Position numbers and translations under genes: made by a program. A stretch of DNA of 64,000 nucleotides from assembly GCF_003268775.1 (NCBI RefSeq), contig NZ_QLSU01000022.1, positions 85,385 through 149,384 on the forward strand, in the 5' to 3' direction. This document shows positions 50,784-60,326 of the stretch, piece after piece. Origin of the DNA: Paraburkholderia unamae. GTDB lineage: Bacteria; Pseudomonadota; Gammaproteobacteria; Burkholderiales; Burkholderiaceae. Below the pieces are notes generated by a model. It searched no databases. It was not told the DNA's origin and saw only the letters and a program-made list of their open reading frames with translations. Position 1 is the first letter of the stretch, and each line of letters opens with the position of its first letter.

Positions 50784-51677
50784 CTACCGTGAATCCGGAA
50801 GGTGTTTATTTAGCTGCTCGGCAAATTTTTCGGCCGCAATGGAAAGTGTTCTACCTTTAAGCTGGCCTAGAACCACCCGCAAGTGATCAAGATCCTGCGT
50901 GCTGATCGGCCTGCCACAAATTCGCTCATCGGCACGCGGAACACCGCTAAGTGGGAGAAAGGTGACGGCCGATTCGCGTACGACGAAACTGCGAAGGAAT
51001 TCGAGAGAATCCGACTCCACGGCGATCTCGGGCTGGAGCTGTAACCGCCACGTCGCCTCGTCCAGCAGTGTCCGTATTGCGAGCAATTGACTAGGCATTG
51101 CGACCGGATACTTGAAGCAGTCTCGAAGGCGAACCGAATCCGTCTGAGCCAGTGGGTGGGCCTTGTTGACGACCGCACAAAGTGGCTGATGTTTGACGAG
51201 CAGCTCCCGCACATCTGCTGACGGCGGAGGGTCGATGAGAAGCGCGAGATCCGCTTCGTAGTTTGCCAATGCATTGACACCCAGCAAGTTGTCGCGAACG
51301 TCCAGCGAGAACGACACCTGCGGAAACTGTTGCCGATACGTTGCTATTTCGTCTGGCAATACGCTATCGATGAACGCCTGGGAGCACGCCAGAGTGACGT
51401 GCCCTCGCCGGATACCGGCAAGCTCAGACAACTGGGCCTGTAGGCGTTCGAAGTCGGCACTCTGATCCCGGATGTGGCGAAGCAGAAGTTCCCCGGCTGC
51501 ATTCAAGCGCATGCCTTGCGGCAACCTCTCAAAGACAGGCGTCCCAAGCTCCTCCTCGAAATCCTGGATCTTTCTCGTCAACGCAGATGGCGTGATGTGA
51601 AGGTGATCGGCTGTTTTGCGGATGGACCCTCGCCGCGCGACTTCTGCGATGAACTGGTAAATCTGCAGATGCCTCAT
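50784..51677 (-). CDS. LysR-family regulator
   Basis: A 297-residue LysR-type regulator: N-terminal HTH (IYQFIAEVARRGSIRKTADHLHITPSALTRKIQDFEEELG) and an inducer-binding domain. It diverges from the symporter gene across 380 bp and probably controls the symporter, PLP enzyme and MFS genes. The N-terminus resembles regulators of the CbbR/GltC class only in general terms. Confidence 0.92.
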   Translation of the reverse strand: MRHLQIYQFIAEVARRGSIRKTADHLHITPSALTRKIQDFEEELGTPVFERLPQGMRLNAAGELLLRHIRDQSADFERLQAQLSELAGIRRGHVTLACSQAFIDSVLPDEIATYRQQFPQVSFSLDVRDNLLGVNALANYEADLALLIDPPPSADVRELLVKHQPLCAVVNKAHPLAQTDSVRLRDCFKYPVAMPSQLLAIRTLLDEATWRLQLQPEIAVESDSLEFLRSFVVRESAVTFLPLSGVPRADERICGRPISTQDLDHLRVVLGQLKGRTLSIAAEKFAEQLNKHLPDSR

Positions 51678-52059
51678 GTAAATCCTTACTTTCTGCCAGT
51701 TATGTCGTTGCTACATTTGCATGAGACTAACAGAAATTAGATTCTGAAACGACTCGCCGTAGCTCGCAGTAAGCAATGGTTGTCGCTGCAGCGCTATCAG
51801 CAACTTGCGCCGGAGAAGCCGCATAGACGCCCGAATAAGGGCTGGTCGCAGTTTGCAGGTATGGAGGCGCCAAGCGCCGTGCAACGAGCTTCTTATGTTG
51901 CTATTTGCGCAACGGCCCGATGATAAATGAGCACTGGCCCGCAACACCTATGACTCCTATATTTGGCTTAACCGCGCAACGATCTCTCGCCTGCGCGCTG
52001 GCGCTCCTCCAAACCAGCCGAGTGCGCCACGACCGCAAAAATATGCAAATAGGAGACAC
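51678..52059. promoter_or_regulatory. Divergent control region between LysR and symporter genes
   Basis: About 380 bp without a gene. It should hold the LysR binding sites and both promoters; I could not single out a convincing T-N11-A operator. A GGAG ribosome-binding site for the symporter lies at its right end. Confidence 0.4.
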
Positions 52060-53400
52060 ATGAACATCTCAGCACAAAAGGCCCGCGCGCCGTCGACGCG
52101 AAGCTCTCTGCGTATCGGACTAGCCTGGCAAATCGTCATAGGCATGGTTGTAGGCATTCTGGTCGGCGTCGCCCTGAGCAAGTATCCGGACGTTCGAAGC
52201 GCGGCCGTCAGCAACTATATTCAGCCTGCCGGCGATCTGTTCATCAAGCTGATCAAGATGGTAGTCGTGCCAATCGTTTTCACGAGCATGGTCGTCGGTA
52301 TCGCAGGGGTAGGAGACGGGAAGTCGTTGGGACGTATTGGATTCAAGACGATCGTCTACTTCGAGGTCATCACGACGATCGCCATCGTTGTCGGACTGGC
52401 TTTCGGCAACATATTGCAACCCGGAGTCGGCACCGACATATCGCAACTCGGTCATGCCGATATTTCCAGCATCCAGCACTCAGCTGCGCTAGCCGGCGAA
52501 CATCATGGATTCATGCATCTGATTCTAGGGATCGTACCCGAGAACATTCTCGCGTCCATGGCGCGCGGGGATCTGCTTCCGGTGCTGGTCTTTTCCGTGC
52601 TCTTCGGTCTGGCACTTCAGGGCGTACCGAAGGAACTCCGGCAACCCGTCGTCGATACGCTTCGAGGCATCTCGGACGCCATGTTCAAGGTCACCGGCAT
52701 GGTGATGCGATATGCACCTGTTGGCGTGGCCGCGCTGATCGCCGTCACGGTTGCGAACTTCGGTTTCGCTTCGTTGCTGCCGCTGCTCAAGCTGCTGGGT
52801 GTTGCCTACGCGGCCATCATCGCCTTTACGGTCGTCATTCTCGGAATCACGGCCCGCGCTTTTGGCTTCAACATCTTTACGCTTCTGCGCATCATCAAGA
52901 GCGAGCTGCTTATCGCTTTCACCACCTGCAGCTCGGCGACCGTTCTGCCCCAACTGATGAAGAAAATGGAGGACTTCGGCTCTCCGAAGGCCATCACCAC
53001 GTTCGTCATTCCGACGGGTTACGTCTTCAATCTCGACGGCGCCTCCGTCTATCTGGGCATCGGTACGCTTTTCGTAGCGCAGCTTTACGGGATTCATCTC
53101 GGCATACAGGAGCAAATCGTTTTGGTCCTGACGATGGTCGTCACGTCGAAGGGCGCGGCAGGTGTACCTGGATTCATGTTCGTCATTCTCCTCGCCACCT
53201 TGTCCAGCGCTGGGCTGCCTCTCCAGGGGCTAGCGCTGATCGCGGGAATTGATCGCTTCATGGATATGGGGCGTACAGCATTGAACGTCGTCGGCAATGC
53301 GCTGGCAACGCTGGTCATCGCGAAATGGGAAGGTCAGTATGACCACGAGAAGGGTCAGGCCTACCTGAGGCAGATAAATGACGTAGAGCAGATTTCCTGA
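52060..53400 (+). CDS. Dicarboxylate/amino-acid:cation symporter (DctA/GltP family)
   Basis: A 446-residue membrane carrier with eight hydrophobic segments and re-entrant loops. Family motifs are FIKLIKMVVVPIVFTSMVVGIAG, AFTTCSSATVLPQLMKKME and VIPTGYVFNLDGASVYLGIG. The last matches the conserved NLDG-type substrate-site motif in position. It takes up C4-dicarboxylates or amino acids with Na+ or H+. It is 85 bp upstream of the PLP enzyme gene. Confidence 0.93.
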   Translation: MNISAQKARAPSTRSSLRIGLAWQIVIGMVVGILVGVALSKYPDVRSAAVSNYIQPAGDLFIKLIKMVVVPIVFTSMVVGIAGVGDGKSLGRIGFKTIVYFEVITTIAIVVGLAFGNILQPGVGTDISQLGHADISSIQHSAALAGEHHGFMHLILGIVPENILASMARGDLLPVLVFSVLFGLALQGVPKELRQPVVDTLRGISDAMFKVTGMVMRYAPVGVAALIAVTVANFGFASLLPLLKLLGVAYAAIIAFTVVILGITARAFGFNIFTLLRIIKSELLIAFTTCSSATVLPQLMKKMEDFGSPKAITTFVIPTGYVFNLDGASVYLGIGTLFVAQLYGIHLGIQEQIVLVLTMVVTSKGAAGVPGFMFVILLATLSSAGLPLQGLALIAGIDRFMDMGRTALNVVGNALATLVIAKWEGQYDHEKGQAYLRQINDVEQIS

Positions 53401-53485
53401 GTCGTCAGCATGGCGTGCCGGTGCCGCAGGGATCGGCACGCATCTGGAATCAGATTTTCATCACGCAGGCTAACGGGAGCACCGT

Positions 53486-54562
53486 ATGCAACTCTTTGAA
53501 CTGGATGATCTACTCGGCAAGCTGCCGAGAAAGAGGATCGGCTTTTATCCAACACCGTTCCACAAGCTGGAGAACATGTCCCGCACCCACGGGATCAATC
53601 TCTTTATGAAACGTGAGGACATGGCCGGTCCGGGCTCGCTTAGTGGCAGCAAGATGCGCGTGGCCGAACTCATTATCGGACAGGCGCTCCAGGACGGAGT
53701 CGACACGATCATCACGCAAGGCGCGTATCTCACGAATTCAGGGATGCAGTTCGCAACAGCTGCCAGGGTCGCTGGCCTGACGCCCATCCTGTTCCTTACG
53801 CGCGACGAAGCGCAGCACGGCAAGTTGACTGACTACCGGGGCAACCTGCTGCTCGACAAGCTGATGGATGTGGAAACGCACTACCTGGTCGCGCCTGGGA
53901 GCGCGTACGTGAACCGTCCAGACGACAAGGAGCGTGTGCTGAACGCAATGAACGCGCGCAAGGTCGAACTCGAGGCGCAGGGCCGGAAGGTGATGATCGT
54001 TCCGACGGGCGGAGCGTATCCCACCGGATTTGCCGCGCATGTCCGCACGTTCATGGAAATGATCGAGCAGGCCCGCGACGCAGGTGTCGAACTCGACTAC
54101 ATCTATCACACAACCGGCACGGGGACTGCCTTGCCCGGCATGCTCGCCGCCAAGCTGTTGACGGGCCATCCGGTCAAGTTTCGTTCGATTTCCATTTCGC
54201 ACTATCAGCCCGACTTCTGGATCAACGAGGCCATCATTGCTGAACGCGTGAAGCACATCTTCCGGACATTCTCGATCGAGCCGCCGTCCGATCAGGCCAT
54301 TCTCTGCGAAATCGAAGTCGACAACCGTTTCATTGGCGACAATTACGCGGTTCCGTCACCGGAGGCCACCGCTGCAATCAAGGAACTGGCAAAAGCAGAG
54401 GGGGTGTTTCTTGGCCCGGTCTACACCGGAAAGGGCTTTGCCGGTCTGCTCGAGCACATTCGCAGCGGGAAGGTAGCGCCCGACAGCAACGTCGCCTTTT
54501 TGCATACTGGCGACACGGCCAACCTGTTCGAGGTGTCCGGCGTCGTCGGCGAACTTGAGTAA
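53486..54562 (+). CDS. PLP-dependent D-cysteine desulfhydrase / ACC-deaminase family enzyme
   Basis: A 358-residue fold-type II PLP enzyme. GPGSLSGSKMRVAELI holds the PLP lysine; ITQGAYLTNSGMQFATAARVAG follows, and the glycine-rich HTTGTGTALPGMLA binds the phosphate. The family deaminates D-cysteine, D-serine-like substrates or ACC. Together with the symporter and an MFS exporter it suggests uptake and breakdown of an amino acid (inference). Confidence 0.88.
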   Translation: MQLFELDDLLGKLPRKRIGFYPTPFHKLENMSRTHGINLFMKREDMAGPGSLSGSKMRVAELIIGQALQDGVDTIITQGAYLTNSGMQFATAARVAGLTPILFLTRDEAQHGKLTDYRGNLLLDKLMDVETHYLVAPGSAYVNRPDDKERVLNAMNARKVELEAQGRKVMIVPTGGAYPTGFAAHVRTFMEMIEQARDAGVELDYIYHTTGTGTALPGMLAAKLLTGHPVKFRSISISHYQPDFWINEAIIAERVKHIFRTFSIEPPSDQAILCEIEVDNRFIGDNYAVPSPEATAAIKELAKAEGVFLGPVYTGKGFAGLLEHIRSGKVAPDSNVAFLHTGDTANLFEVSGVVGELE

Positions 54563-54601
54563 CGGGCATCGCTCCGCAGTTTAGAAAAAATGGAGTGAAC
54601 A

Positions 54602-55837
54602 TTGGACAAGGTTTCTATCGTGGACACAGCTTCCTGTGAGCGTCCGGAGGCTACGGCGAACGGAACTCCCGTTGCGTCTATCAGTCTTGGACTGACGTTG
54701 ATCATGGCGATTACCTGCGGCATGGCAGTCGCCAATATCTACTACAACCAGCCGATGCTCGGCATTATTGAAAGCACTTTCCCCCACCAGCGGGCGCTGA
54801 CGGGATTTGTGCCGACGACGACTCAACTCGGCTACGCGCTAGGGTTGCTGCTTCTCGTGCCGCTTGGCGATCGTATTGAGCGACGACGCCTCATCGTCAT
54901 CCAGTTCGTGGCACTCGCGCTATCGCTCGCGGCGGTTGCGCTCTCTCCTGACGCGTGGTCACTCGTGTTTGCGTCCGCGCTTGTGGGAATTTCATCGAGC
55001 GTTGCGCAGCAGATCCTGCCGTTTGCGGCAGCATTGGCCTCGCCGGAGCGCCGCGGAGCCACCATTGGCACCGTGATGAGCGGGCTTCTCTGCGGCATCC
55101 TGTTTGGTCGGGCCCTTGCCGGCGCGGTTGCTGTACATTTCGGCTGGCGAGCCATGTTCTGGCTCGGCGTGCTGATGGCCATACTCGCGGGCCTCGTGCT
55201 CGCCGTTACGCTTCCCAAGAGCCCACCGAAGACGCAGGCAAGCTATGGTGAACTTCTCAGGTCGCTGGCTGCGCTGTGGCGTGAAGAACCACAACTGCGA
55301 ACGGCGACGATGGTTCAGGCGTGCGTGTTCGGTTCGTTCAGCGTACTGTGGACCACTCTCGCACTGCAACTTGCCAGCCGATATCATCTCGGCGCGGACG
55401 TAGCCGGTCTGTTCGGCATCATCGGCGCTGTAGGCGTACTTTTCGCGCCGATAGCCGGACGAATTGCGGACCGAAGAGGTCCCCACTTCGTGATCGGACT
55501 TGCCAGCGTCACTATGATTGCGTCCTGGGTGGTCTTTGGTGTCTGGGGCATGGTCGCTGGGCTGGTCGCGGGTGTTGTCCTGCTCGATTTCGGCGCACAG
55601 GGCTCGCAGGTCTCGAACCAGCACGTCATCCAGGCGCTTCGCCCCGAAGCCCGTAACCGCCTGAACGCGATTCTGATGGGCGGCATGTTTTTGGGTGGTG
55701 CTGTCGGTTCCGCGGCAGCGAGCCTCGCATGGGATCTGGCTGGCTGGACCACTGTGTGTGCGCTGGGCGCGATGTTTGCAGCTACGGCGTTTGGCGTGCA
55801 TGCCAAGGGTCGCAGATCGGCGGCGAAGGCCCACTGA
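54602..55837 (+). CDS. MFS transporter (DHA1/YnfM-like)
   Basis: A 411-residue twelve-helix MFS protein with GMAVANIYYNQPMLGIIE, LGYALGLLLLVPLGDRIERRRLI and GATIGTVMSGLLCGILFGRALAG. The frame starts at TTG 54602, which has GGAG seven bases upstream; the first ATG lies some 34 codons later, too far in to leave helix 1 intact. It is probably the last gene of the LysR-controlled unit and may export the product of the PLP enzyme or the amino acid. Confidence 0.87.
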   Translation: MDKVSIVDTASCERPEATANGTPVASISLGLTLIMAITCGMAVANIYYNQPMLGIIESTFPHQRALTGFVPTTTQLGYALGLLLLVPLGDRIERRRLIVIQFVALALSLAAVALSPDAWSLVFASALVGISSSVAQQILPFAAALASPERRGATIGTVMSGLLCGILFGRALAGAVAVHFGWRAMFWLGVLMAILAGLVLAVTLPKSPPKTQASYGELLRSLAALWREEPQLRTATMVQACVFGSFSVLWTTLALQLASRYHLGADVAGLFGIIGAVGVLFAPIAGRIADRRGPHFVIGLASVTMIASWVVFGVWGMVAGLVAGVVLLDFGAQGSQVSNQHVIQALRPEARNRLNAILMGGMFLGGAVGSAAASLAWDLAGWTTVCALGAMFAATAFGVHAKGRRSAAKAH

Positions 55838-56186
55838 CTTGATGGTCGCCATCAGGCAGCATCCTGTGCAGCGTTGAAACTCCCCGTGGCCGCAGAGGCG
55901 TCGACTACCCGATTACCTGATCTCGCGCCCCTTTCGCGGCGGCGAGCGGGCACCTTCAAGGCATTGGATGCACACGCACGACTCCCCGCCCCGGTTTTGC
56001 GGCTCGACGCATCAGCCTCAGCGAGGCCACAAGCGGCAGCACTAAGCTCGCGTTCCGATAGAGGAAGATGCGCTCGACCTTTCTCCCGGTCGTGGCCTGT
56101 AAAGTTTGGCGAACCTTCAGCGTGACTCCTCAGGGTTCGGCGACAGCAGAGCACGGAGACTGTTCGCGACTCAACGAGGAATGACT

Positions 56187-56219
56187 GCTTCGAGGTCTGC
56201 CTCTTCCTCTGTTGAGTCC
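56187..56219 (-). repeat. Short diverged direct repeat, copy 2
   Basis: Partner of 50479-50511, with the same orientation and encoded peptide. The two copies flank the LysR-symporter-PLP-MFS group. Confidence 0.5.
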
Positions 56220-56276
56220 AGCGTCAACAACGATCGCTCGATGTGATCACGGTGCTCATGCATTTCATTCGATCAG

Positions 56277-56402
56277 AAGCTCGCTATCCTGACCGATAAA
56301 GGGCAGAAAGAGATCCAGCGCATCGAGGCGTCAAAGCACGTTTCGGGATGGCTGGACGCCCACTACCTTGTAACGTTCCTTGCAGAGATTGCGCGTTCCT
56401 GA
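56277..56402 (+). pseudogene. Fragment of an unknown gene
   Basis: This frame gives about 41 residues with normal protein composition and a proper stop, but a stop at 56244 and no start or ribosome-binding site at the left. It is probably the 3' end of a gene whose front is gone. Confidence 0.35.
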
Positions 56403-57374
56403 CGACGCATCGTGGCGAGCTTGCAGTTTCGACAATGAAGGAAGGGAGCGGGACCAAGATGGGACTCGCCTTTGAGCATGTGACCACCGCATCGTACGAC
56501 TCGGATTGGTGATCACATCGGGGCGTGTTTCATCCATAAAGCAAAATCCGGCCCAGAGCGCCTGTCCAATCAGACGCAAACACTGCTCCTGTTTCTGTTT
56601 ATCTGGGGATAGCTGCCGACGTGTCAGACACAACGCAAATCAGCGAACGTCGCCGCTTCAGCCTATATGGTCGCCCTCCGTTACCGGAAGGTTGGGGCCG
56701 ACTGCGTCTGCGACAAAGAATCGAGCGGCGTGTAGAAAAAACCAACCGGAAAAGGCGCGTCATGCGGGTGGACATGACGCGCAAAGGGGATAATCACCGA
56801 TTGCGACCGGACACGAAAGCATCTCAATTTAAGACTTAACGCGCCCTCTCACAGTGTCGTTCGGCAATCCAAGTCTACCCATTCACATATGGGACGGTCA
56901 GTAAGGATTTTCTGAAAATATCGTCGTCCTACATGCAATGTTTTCTTGCAAGGGCAAAGCCGATGACGATCGATCCACGGAATGTGGGTTCGCTCTATAT
57001 TGCTGGGCAGAGACGTGTGCATCGTCCGCCGACACGGTCCGGCAATTGGCTACGTTGGGGGGGGCGCGGTGAGCGCGTGAAATGAACCTTCACGACTACG
57101 AATCCCGGGATCCCCTTGAAATCGTCGTCAATGGCGCTTGGCCCTGATATCAGCGAGCAGTTCCGCGGATTCTTCCACCCGTGCCTGTCAGCAAAACGGC
57201 GCTGCTGTCGCGCGCCTTGCGTTACGACGGCGCACAAGGTGCCGAACATGGCCAAAAAAGCGCTATCTTATGTTACGTTTAGGATTCCTGCCGAGGTACC
57301 ATTACAACTCAGCAAACGGAAACGACCTAGACTCCTTAAAGTCGGCCCAATCGTAGAGCTTGACGGCTCCCACC

Positions 57375-57722
57375 TTAGTTCGCAGAAGAAGCCATCAGCT
57401 CAATCAATCGCGTTTTGGCTGCCCACAAATCATCCGCCTTGACTCCGACGAGGCTATCGTCACGTGCCTCGATAAGAATCTGGAGCAAAAAATTCGTCAG
57501 GCCGGCCGCAAGATGCTGTTCGAAAAGCGGTCGAGCATCTAAGGCAGTGGCTGACGCCTGATTGCCCCTACGTGGCGCGATGGTTGCGTCTCCGGCAACG
57601 ATGTCTTCCAACCTTTTGCAGGCGTCTTTGCCGGCCTCTCCCAAGGCTCCCTTGGGTGCAGCGTCACTGGCGACGAGGGCAACCCAATTGACAACCTCTC
57701 CAAATGACGAAAACTCGATCAT
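57375..57722 (-). CDS. Hypothetical 115-residue protein
   Basis: The ATG at 57722 is preceded by a very strong AGGGGGG ribosome-binding site. The product is soluble and helical (FGEVVNWVALVASDAAPKGALGEAGKDACKRLEDI, FEQHLAAGLTNFLLQILIEARDD). I recognise no family. It stands alone in the gene-poor region. Confidence 0.5.
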   Translation of the reverse strand: MIEFSSFGEVVNWVALVASDAAPKGALGEAGKDACKRLEDIVAGDATIAPRRGNQASATALDARPLFEQHLAAGLTNFLLQILIEARDDSLVGVKADDLWAAKTRLIELMASSAN

Positions 57723-58178
57723 GACTTGCCCCCCTGGAAGAAATCCAGTCTTTACGGATCTTTTCGCGACGATACAGATCGTGCTGGTGACCATCGAGAT
57801 CCGGACCTTGTGCGCGACCTACCTCGCCCATGCTGGCCGAGGTAAGCCACTTTGCTTCAGCAATTTTGCCTTTGCCGACCTCCTCTGAAGTCGCACTAAC
57901 GTTTGACCGACGGCTGTCCGCAGCGCATCGGCACATGGCGTCGAGTCATAAGCAAAATGCATCGGGACGAAACGCCGATGCATGGGGGACGCCAATCCCG
58001 CAAGGAACTGGCGTCGGTGCGAGTGTCCCAGTGGTCAGATGGCAAGGAACACCGGAGGGTCATGACACGTAGTCAGCGATACACAATGTACCACATCGCA
58101 ATAATAAACAATATGCTTCCCTTCCCCCGGTCACCCGACAGGACCCCGCGGTTGCCCGGATGCCGACTAGATGAGGCC
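57723..58178. other. Intergenic region before cluster B
   Basis: About 450 bp with only overlapping short frames of poor composition. No gene, promoter or repeat can be supported. Confidence 0.5.
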
Positions 58179-58961
58179 TTAGTCGCATCGGGGATGGAGA
58201 TAAGGTTCAAGGTAACTAAGCCCGCTCAAAGTGTCGTTCAGCGGGCGATACTCGCAGCCAACGTACTGTTGATATCCACGGGACGCCAGTTGGGCGAAAA
58301 TTTGCTGGAATGGCAACGTCCCCGTGCCAGGCTCATGTCTACCAGGAAAGTCAGAAATCTGGATATGGCCCGCCCGCGGCAACCAACGCTCCAGCAACGC
58401 GAGAGAGTCATCGACCAGAGCCGCTGCGTGATAAGTATCAAAAAGGAATTCAAGATTGCGATCAGGGATCGCCGCGAACAGCGCCTCGGCTTGATCGAAG
58501 GATGACATGAAATAGCCGGGGACTTCCTGTGGGCTCATAACCTCGACTAGCGTCTTGATCCCGACGCTCCCGAACACCTCTACGGCAGTCTGAAGATTTT
58601 CGACATACACATCCCAGTTCGCATCTGCACCCTCCGTCACGACTCCGGACATCACGTGGATACGGGGACAGCCGAGCGACAAGGCCGCGTCTCGCGCGAT
58701 GTCAAGGCTGTCGCGGTATTCCTTGCGGCGCCCCGGGAATGAAGCAAGACCTTTTTCGCCGGCCGCGGAGTTGCCCATCGGCGCGCCTATCTGGACCAGT
58801 TGCAGGTTCTGCTCGTCCAGCAGTCTCTTCAAGACGCCGAGGTCATGGCCATACGGCGACGGAAACTCAACCGCACGATAGCCGCAGCGGGCCGCCAATT
58901 CGAAGCGATCGAGGAATGAAACCTCGTTGAACTGAAAACCCAAGTGAGCGCTGAGTTTCAT
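58179..58961 (-). CDS. Sugar-phosphate isomerase/epimerase (hydroxypyruvate-isomerase-like)
   Basis: A 260-residue TIM barrel of the xylose-isomerase-like/Hyi family, with metal-binding carboxylates at LVEVMSPQEVPGYF and LEFLFDTYHAA, HIQISDFPGRHEPGTG and VGCEYRP. A strong GGAGGAG site lies 8 bases before the ATG. It diverges from the dehydrogenase gene of cluster B across 300 bp. It probably isomerises a hydroxy-keto acid of that pathway. Confidence 0.9.
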   Translation of the reverse strand: MKLSAHLGFQFNEVSFLDRFELAARCGYRAVEFPSPYGHDLGVLKRLLDEQNLQLVQIGAPMGNSAAGEKGLASFPGRRKEYRDSLDIARDAALSLGCPRIHVMSGVVTEGADANWDVYVENLQTAVEVFGSVGIKTLVEVMSPQEVPGYFMSSFDQAEALFAAIPDRNLEFLFDTYHAAALVDDSLALLERWLPRAGHIQISDFPGRHEPGTGTLPFQQIFAQLASRGYQQYVGCEYRPLNDTLSGLSYLEPYLHPRCD

Positions 58962-59124
58962 ACGTTTTCTCCTCCTTTTGCGTGCCACGTCGTCCGAAAG
59001 GGGCCACGATTCGTTTTGGGATGAGCGCGCTTCCTCCACCGCGCATCAATTTTTACCCAACCTAGCGTCGCATCATCCAGACGCCACGTGACCCTGGAAC
59101 AAACCCCTAGGATTGTATTTTGGA

Positions 59125-59139
59125 ATTGTAACGTACAAT
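59125..59139. promoter_or_regulatory. Operator-like palindrome in cluster B control region
   Basis: ATTGTA-ACG-TACAAT is a perfect palindrome in the 300-bp divergent region between the isomerase and dehydrogenase genes. The core TGT-N5-ACA fits FadR-type GntR operators, and a GntR regulator is encoded in the cluster (60323). Confidence 0.5.
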
Positions 59140-59258
59140 CTAACCAAGTTGGTATCGCACAACGTATCTGCAACGGTATGCAATGCGGTATCCAAATTGG
59201 CGAGCGCACGATCGTGATGTCGTACGCGGATTGGTCTAATTGTTTAGGAAGAAAAGAG

Positions 59259-60326
59259 ATGAAACTTGCAGTGCTCCCAGGCGACGACATTGGCCCGGAA
59301 ATCATGGACGCCACCCTTGCTGTCGTGCGCGAAGCAGACAAGAAGTTTGGCCTGAACCTGACGCTCGAAGTCCACGAGGTCGGTATGGCGCTCCACCAGA
59401 AACGCGGTACGACCCTTCCGCCGGAAGTTGTAGAGGCGGCACGCGCGGCTGACGGCGTTCTGCTCGGCCCGGGCGGAATGACGCTCTATCCGCCGGTCAG
59501 CGAGGGTGGTATCAATATCCCCGGCACGATCCGCAAGCAACTGGACCTCTACGCGAACATCCGCCCGGCGCGGTCGCGCCCCGGCGTGCCGAAGGCACAT
59601 CCGGGCCTCGACTGCGTCATCGTGCGCGAGAATACCGAAGGTTTCTACGCCGACCGCAACCTCTTTCAGGGATACGGCGAATTCATGCCTACCCCCGACT
59701 CTGCAATCGCGCTTCGCCTGATCACCTCGAAAGCTTCGCGGCGCATCGCCGAGGTCGCGTTCAAGACCGCCATGACCCGTCGCAAGCACGTCACCGTCGT
59801 CGGCAAGCGACACGTGATGCAAGTCACCGACGGTCTGTTCATGGGCGAGGTCAACAAGGTCGCCGAGCGCTATCCGGAGGTTACGCTTCGAGAAATCGAC
59901 GTGGACGCGATTGCGGCCGAACTCTATACAAAGCCGGCCGCCTTCGACGTCATCCTCACGACGAATATGTTCGGCGACATCCTCTCGAACCTGGTCAACG
60001 CTCTGGCCGGCGGCCTCGGTATGGCATCGGCTCTGAACGTCGGCGACACCCATGCGGCAGCCAATGCTGGGCACGGCTCCGCGCCCGATATCGCCGGAAA
60101 GGGAGTTGCTAACCCGATCGGTCTGATCCTTTCTGCAGCTGCGCTGCTCGGTCATCTGGGCACGCGCCCGGGCGCTGAGGCTTTCGCGGCGGCGGGTCAA
60201 GCAATCGAGCGTGCCGTTGACCATGCATTGGCGAGCGCGGAATCGCGAACGGGTGACCTCGGTGGCACGGGTGGCACGGCCACTGTGTCCGAAGCAATCT
60301 GCAGGCATATCCGGGCCCAGAAGTGA
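59259..60326 (+). CDS. Isocitrate/isopropylmalate dehydrogenase-family enzyme (cluster B)
   Basis: A 355-residue oxidative decarboxylase: LAVLPGDDIGPEIMDATL, LDLYANIRPARSRPG, VIVRENTEGFYADRN, DVILTTNMFGDILSNL and HGSAPDIAGKGVANPIG. ATG 59259 has AGGAAG upstream. Paralog of the cluster A enzyme. The GntR gene begins in a 4-base overlap with its stop. Confidence 0.92.
   Translation: MKLAVLPGDDIGPEIMDATLAVVREADKKFGLNLTLEVHEVGMALHQKRGTTLPPEVVEAARAADGVLLGPGGMTLYPPVSEGGINIPGTIRKQLDLYANIRPARSRPGVPKAHPGLDCVIVRENTEGFYADRNLFQGYGEFMPTPDSAIALRLITSKASRRIAEVAFKTAMTRRKHVTVVGKRHVMQVTDGLFMGEVNKVAERYPEVTLREIDVDAIAAELYTKPAAFDVILTTNMFGDILSNLVNALAGGLGMASALNVGDTHAAANAGHGSAPDIAGKGVANPIGLILSAAALLGHLGTRPGAEAFAAAGQAIERAVDHALASAESRTGDLGGTGGTATVSEAICRHIRAQK

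Larger units (their letters stand above)
55838..57374. other. Gene-poor region with remnants
   Basis: About 1.5 kb without an intact gene. Minus strand 56172-56264 reads as a 30-residue peptide ending LDSTEEEADLEAVIPR. Plus strand 56277-56402 encodes a protein-like fragment (KLAILTDKGQKEIQRIEASK, LDAHYLVTFLAEIARS). A 72-residue arginine-rich frame begins at GTG 56621. These look like leftovers of lost accessory genes; no insertion sequence ends were found. Confidence 0.45.
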
